Source of the DNA: JADJEI01 sp035328465
GTDB taxonomy: Bacteria > Bacteroidota > Ignavibacteria > Ignavibacteriales > Ignavibacteriaceae
Assembly: GCA_035328465.1 (NCBI GenBank)
Contig: DAOLIQ010000069.1
Span: forward strand, 1-18,209
Length of the DNA stretch: 18,209 bases
Direction of reading: 5' to 3'
Shown: piece by piece, positions 16,959-18,209 of the stretch
Layout of the letters: the number at the start of each line of letters is the position of its first letter
Numbering within the stretch: the first letter of the stretch is position 1
Program-made: the position numbers and the translations under genes
Notes under the pieces: model-generated
The model's input: only the letters and a program-made list of their open reading frames with translations
What the model was told of the DNA's origin: nothing
Databases searched by the model: none

Positions 16959-17809
16959 TTATTACTAAGTTTTACTTTAAGAAGCAAATGTAAAAATTCC
17001 GCAACCCCATCCTGATGATTTGTCGAGGAAGTGACATAGTCAGCTTTGTTTTTTAACTCCGGGATGGCATTAGCAACGGCAACTTTATAAGCGCCTGTTT
17101 CAAATAAACTCAAGTCATTATACCAATCACCGATAACAACAGCCTCTTCCGGTTTGACTTTATAATGTTTCATTAATCTTAAAAAACTTTTGCCCTTAGA
17201 TATTCCTGCTTTTCTTACTTCAACATAAAAAATATTTTCTTTACTCTTTGATCTGTAAAAGCTAGCATTCAAGCCGAGGCTGTATGGAAAACTAAGTCTG
17301 TCATAAATATATTTCATCGAATCTTTCTGATCGCCTGCAAAGACTATCTCAAGTGTACTTCCAAAGAAATTATCATAAGAATCAACCTGCTGATATTGCG
17401 CACTGGCTTTATTCATCAGGCGTAAAATTCCAGAGTTATTCTCTGTGTAATAAATGGCATCCGCATGACATAAAGCAATATTAACAATCAAATCATCGGC
17501 GAGGTGCACGGCTTTTTTAACATATTTTTCTTTAATGGAAGATTCAAAAATAACTTTGTCCTGCTTTTGATTTTTAATTAGACAGCCGTCTAAAGAAATA
17601 ATTGGACATACAATCTCCAGTTCTTCAACAAACCTTGTGATTGCATTGTGAAGTCTTCCGGTAGCAAAGCTAAAACGGACATCAAGTTTTTTTAAATCAC
17701 GAATTAATCTTTTTGATTCTTCACCAATATTTCCTTCATCATTAAGTAAAGTTCCATCAAGGTCAAAAACGATAAATTTTATTTTCTTTAAAATATCTTT
17801 ATGAGTCAT
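16955..17809 (-). CDS. Cof-type HAD-superfamily phosphatase (IIB cap)
   Basis: This 284-residue cytoplasmic HAD phosphatase is of the Cof/IIB type, with the cap inserted between motifs II and III. Motif I is FDLDGTLL (nucleophile D16, acid D18), motif II T50 in SFATGR, motif III K205 in GISKGKS, and motif IV GDWYND (D228, D232). Relatives dephosphorylate sugar phosphates, FMN or similar metabolites; the substrate here is open. The start is ATG, overlapping the stop of the symporter gene by one base (TAATG), and its stop overlaps the ATG of the 7TM-HD gene (ATGA). It is therefore tightly coupled to both, although a metabolic link to either is not evident. Confidence 0.92.
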   Translation of the reverse strand: MTHKDILKKIKFIVFDLDGTLLNDEGNIGEESKRLIRDLKKLDVRFSFATGRLHNAITRFVEELEIVCPIISLDGCLIKNQKQDKVIFESSIKEKYVKKAVHLADDLIVNIALCHADAIYYTENNSGILRLMNKASAQYQQVDSYDNFFGSTLEIVFAGDQKDSMKYIYDRLSFPYSLGLNASFYRSKSKENIFYVEVRKAGISKGKSFLRLMKHYKVKPEEAVVIGDWYNDLSLFETGAYKVAVANAIPELKNKADYVTSSTNHQDGVAEFLHLLLKVKLSNK

Positions 17810-18209
17810 TATAATTTTGTTTCTTCGGTTGAAATATTTTTAATCAAATAATACGTTGAAAGTAAAACTAACGGGATAAGCCAATATACTACATCCCATC
17901 TCCCAAGTATTATTGCTCCCGAACCGAATAAAAATGTATAAACTAAAATAACTCCTAATGCCCAGTTAATAAACAAATGGAAAAAGTTACCATTGTTTTC
18001 AGGAACAGAACACTTTGACGAAATTTTTTTCCATAAAATACCGCCCGGGTAAACTCTTTTATAAAAATTCATCAATACTGCTTCGTCAGTCGGTTTTGTC
18101 AAGAATGTTATTGACAACCAAACAAATGTATTTATCGAAACTAAGTAAAAAAGTGTAGAAGGAAATTCTACTCCAAAATATTTTATAATTGGATAAATGA
18201 TAAAAGGGG
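17809..18209 (-). CDS. Sodium:solute symporter (SSS family), C-terminal part, 5' end outside window
   Basis: The reading frame stays open to the window edge, so this is the last 132 residues of a longer protein. The first apparent start in the frame (TTG at 18117) is internal. The visible part includes a helix-turn with FPSTLFYLVSINTFVWL, then SITFLTKPTDEAVLMNFYKRVYPGG, the conserved cytoplasmic stretch between late helices of SSS-family transporters (T-x-P-T-D plus FY-RV-P-G). Two further membrane helices follow (~68-91 and ~103-120 of the visible part) and a charged tail. It imports a solute with Na+; substrate specificity lies in the missing N-terminal helices. It is the upstream visible member of the minus-strand string, so the operon promoter is probably beyond 18209. 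Confidence 0.85.
   Translation of the reverse strand, partial: PFIIYPIIKYFGVEFPSTLFYLVSINTFVWLSITFLTKPTDEAVLMNFYKRVYPGGILWKKISSKCSVPENNGNFFHLFINWALGVILVYTFLFGSGAIILGRWDVVYWLIPLVLLSTYYLIKNISTEETKL

Overview
The window is 18,209 bases of low-GC (by eye about 35-37%) bacterial chromosome, densely coded, with no RNA genes, insertion sequences, CRISPR arrays or phage genes. The protein repertoire points to the Bacteroidota / Ignavibacteria-Chlorobi superphylum. The best clues are a ProA whose substrate-site wording (ETGAGIVH, RRVSVCNALDCL) is the Bacteroidota type as I remember it, a 7TM-HD phosphodiesterase, and several housekeeping genes of the same flavour. Some genes have a recognisable Shine-Dalgarno (AAGGAG before the esterase, AGAGG before the site-2 protease) and others have none. 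The finer lineage (Ignavibacteria is my guess) is inference.

Left part, plus strand (150-8239): a Nudix hydrolase; then a giant single-chain protein of about 1593 residues with an N-terminal acyl-CoA-synthetase-type AMP-binding module, a long unassigned middle and a C-terminal GNAT acetyltransferase; then three tightly packed genes (esterase, PAP2/sphingomyelin-synthase-like membrane enzyme, small helical protein). A HAD phosphatase ends this block. The acyl-CoA synthetase, esterase and PAP2-type enzyme together suggest lipid or acyl metabolism, but the shared purpose is inferred from proximity.

Middle part (8253-12129): the proline biosynthesis pair proB-proA on the minus strand, converging on the HAD gene and diverging from a plus-strand pair encoding a pirin and a DUF2461 protein.

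Right part, minus strand (12153-18209): one tightly coupled gene string. In transcription order it is a sodium:solute symporter (5' end outside the window), a Cof-type HAD phosphatase, a PgpH-like 7TM-HD c-di-AMP phosphodiesterase, a XerD-type tyrosine recombinase, a site-2 protease and a propeller-like lipoprotein. Junctions are overlaps of 1, 4 and about 44 nt, a 5-nt gap, and a direct abutment, so co-transcription and translational coupling are very likely.

The item most likely to be undescribed is the AMP-ligase / unknown / GNAT fusion at 852-5633, which has a possible regulatory leader (terminator-like hairpin plus a 14-codon mini-ORF) directly before its start.
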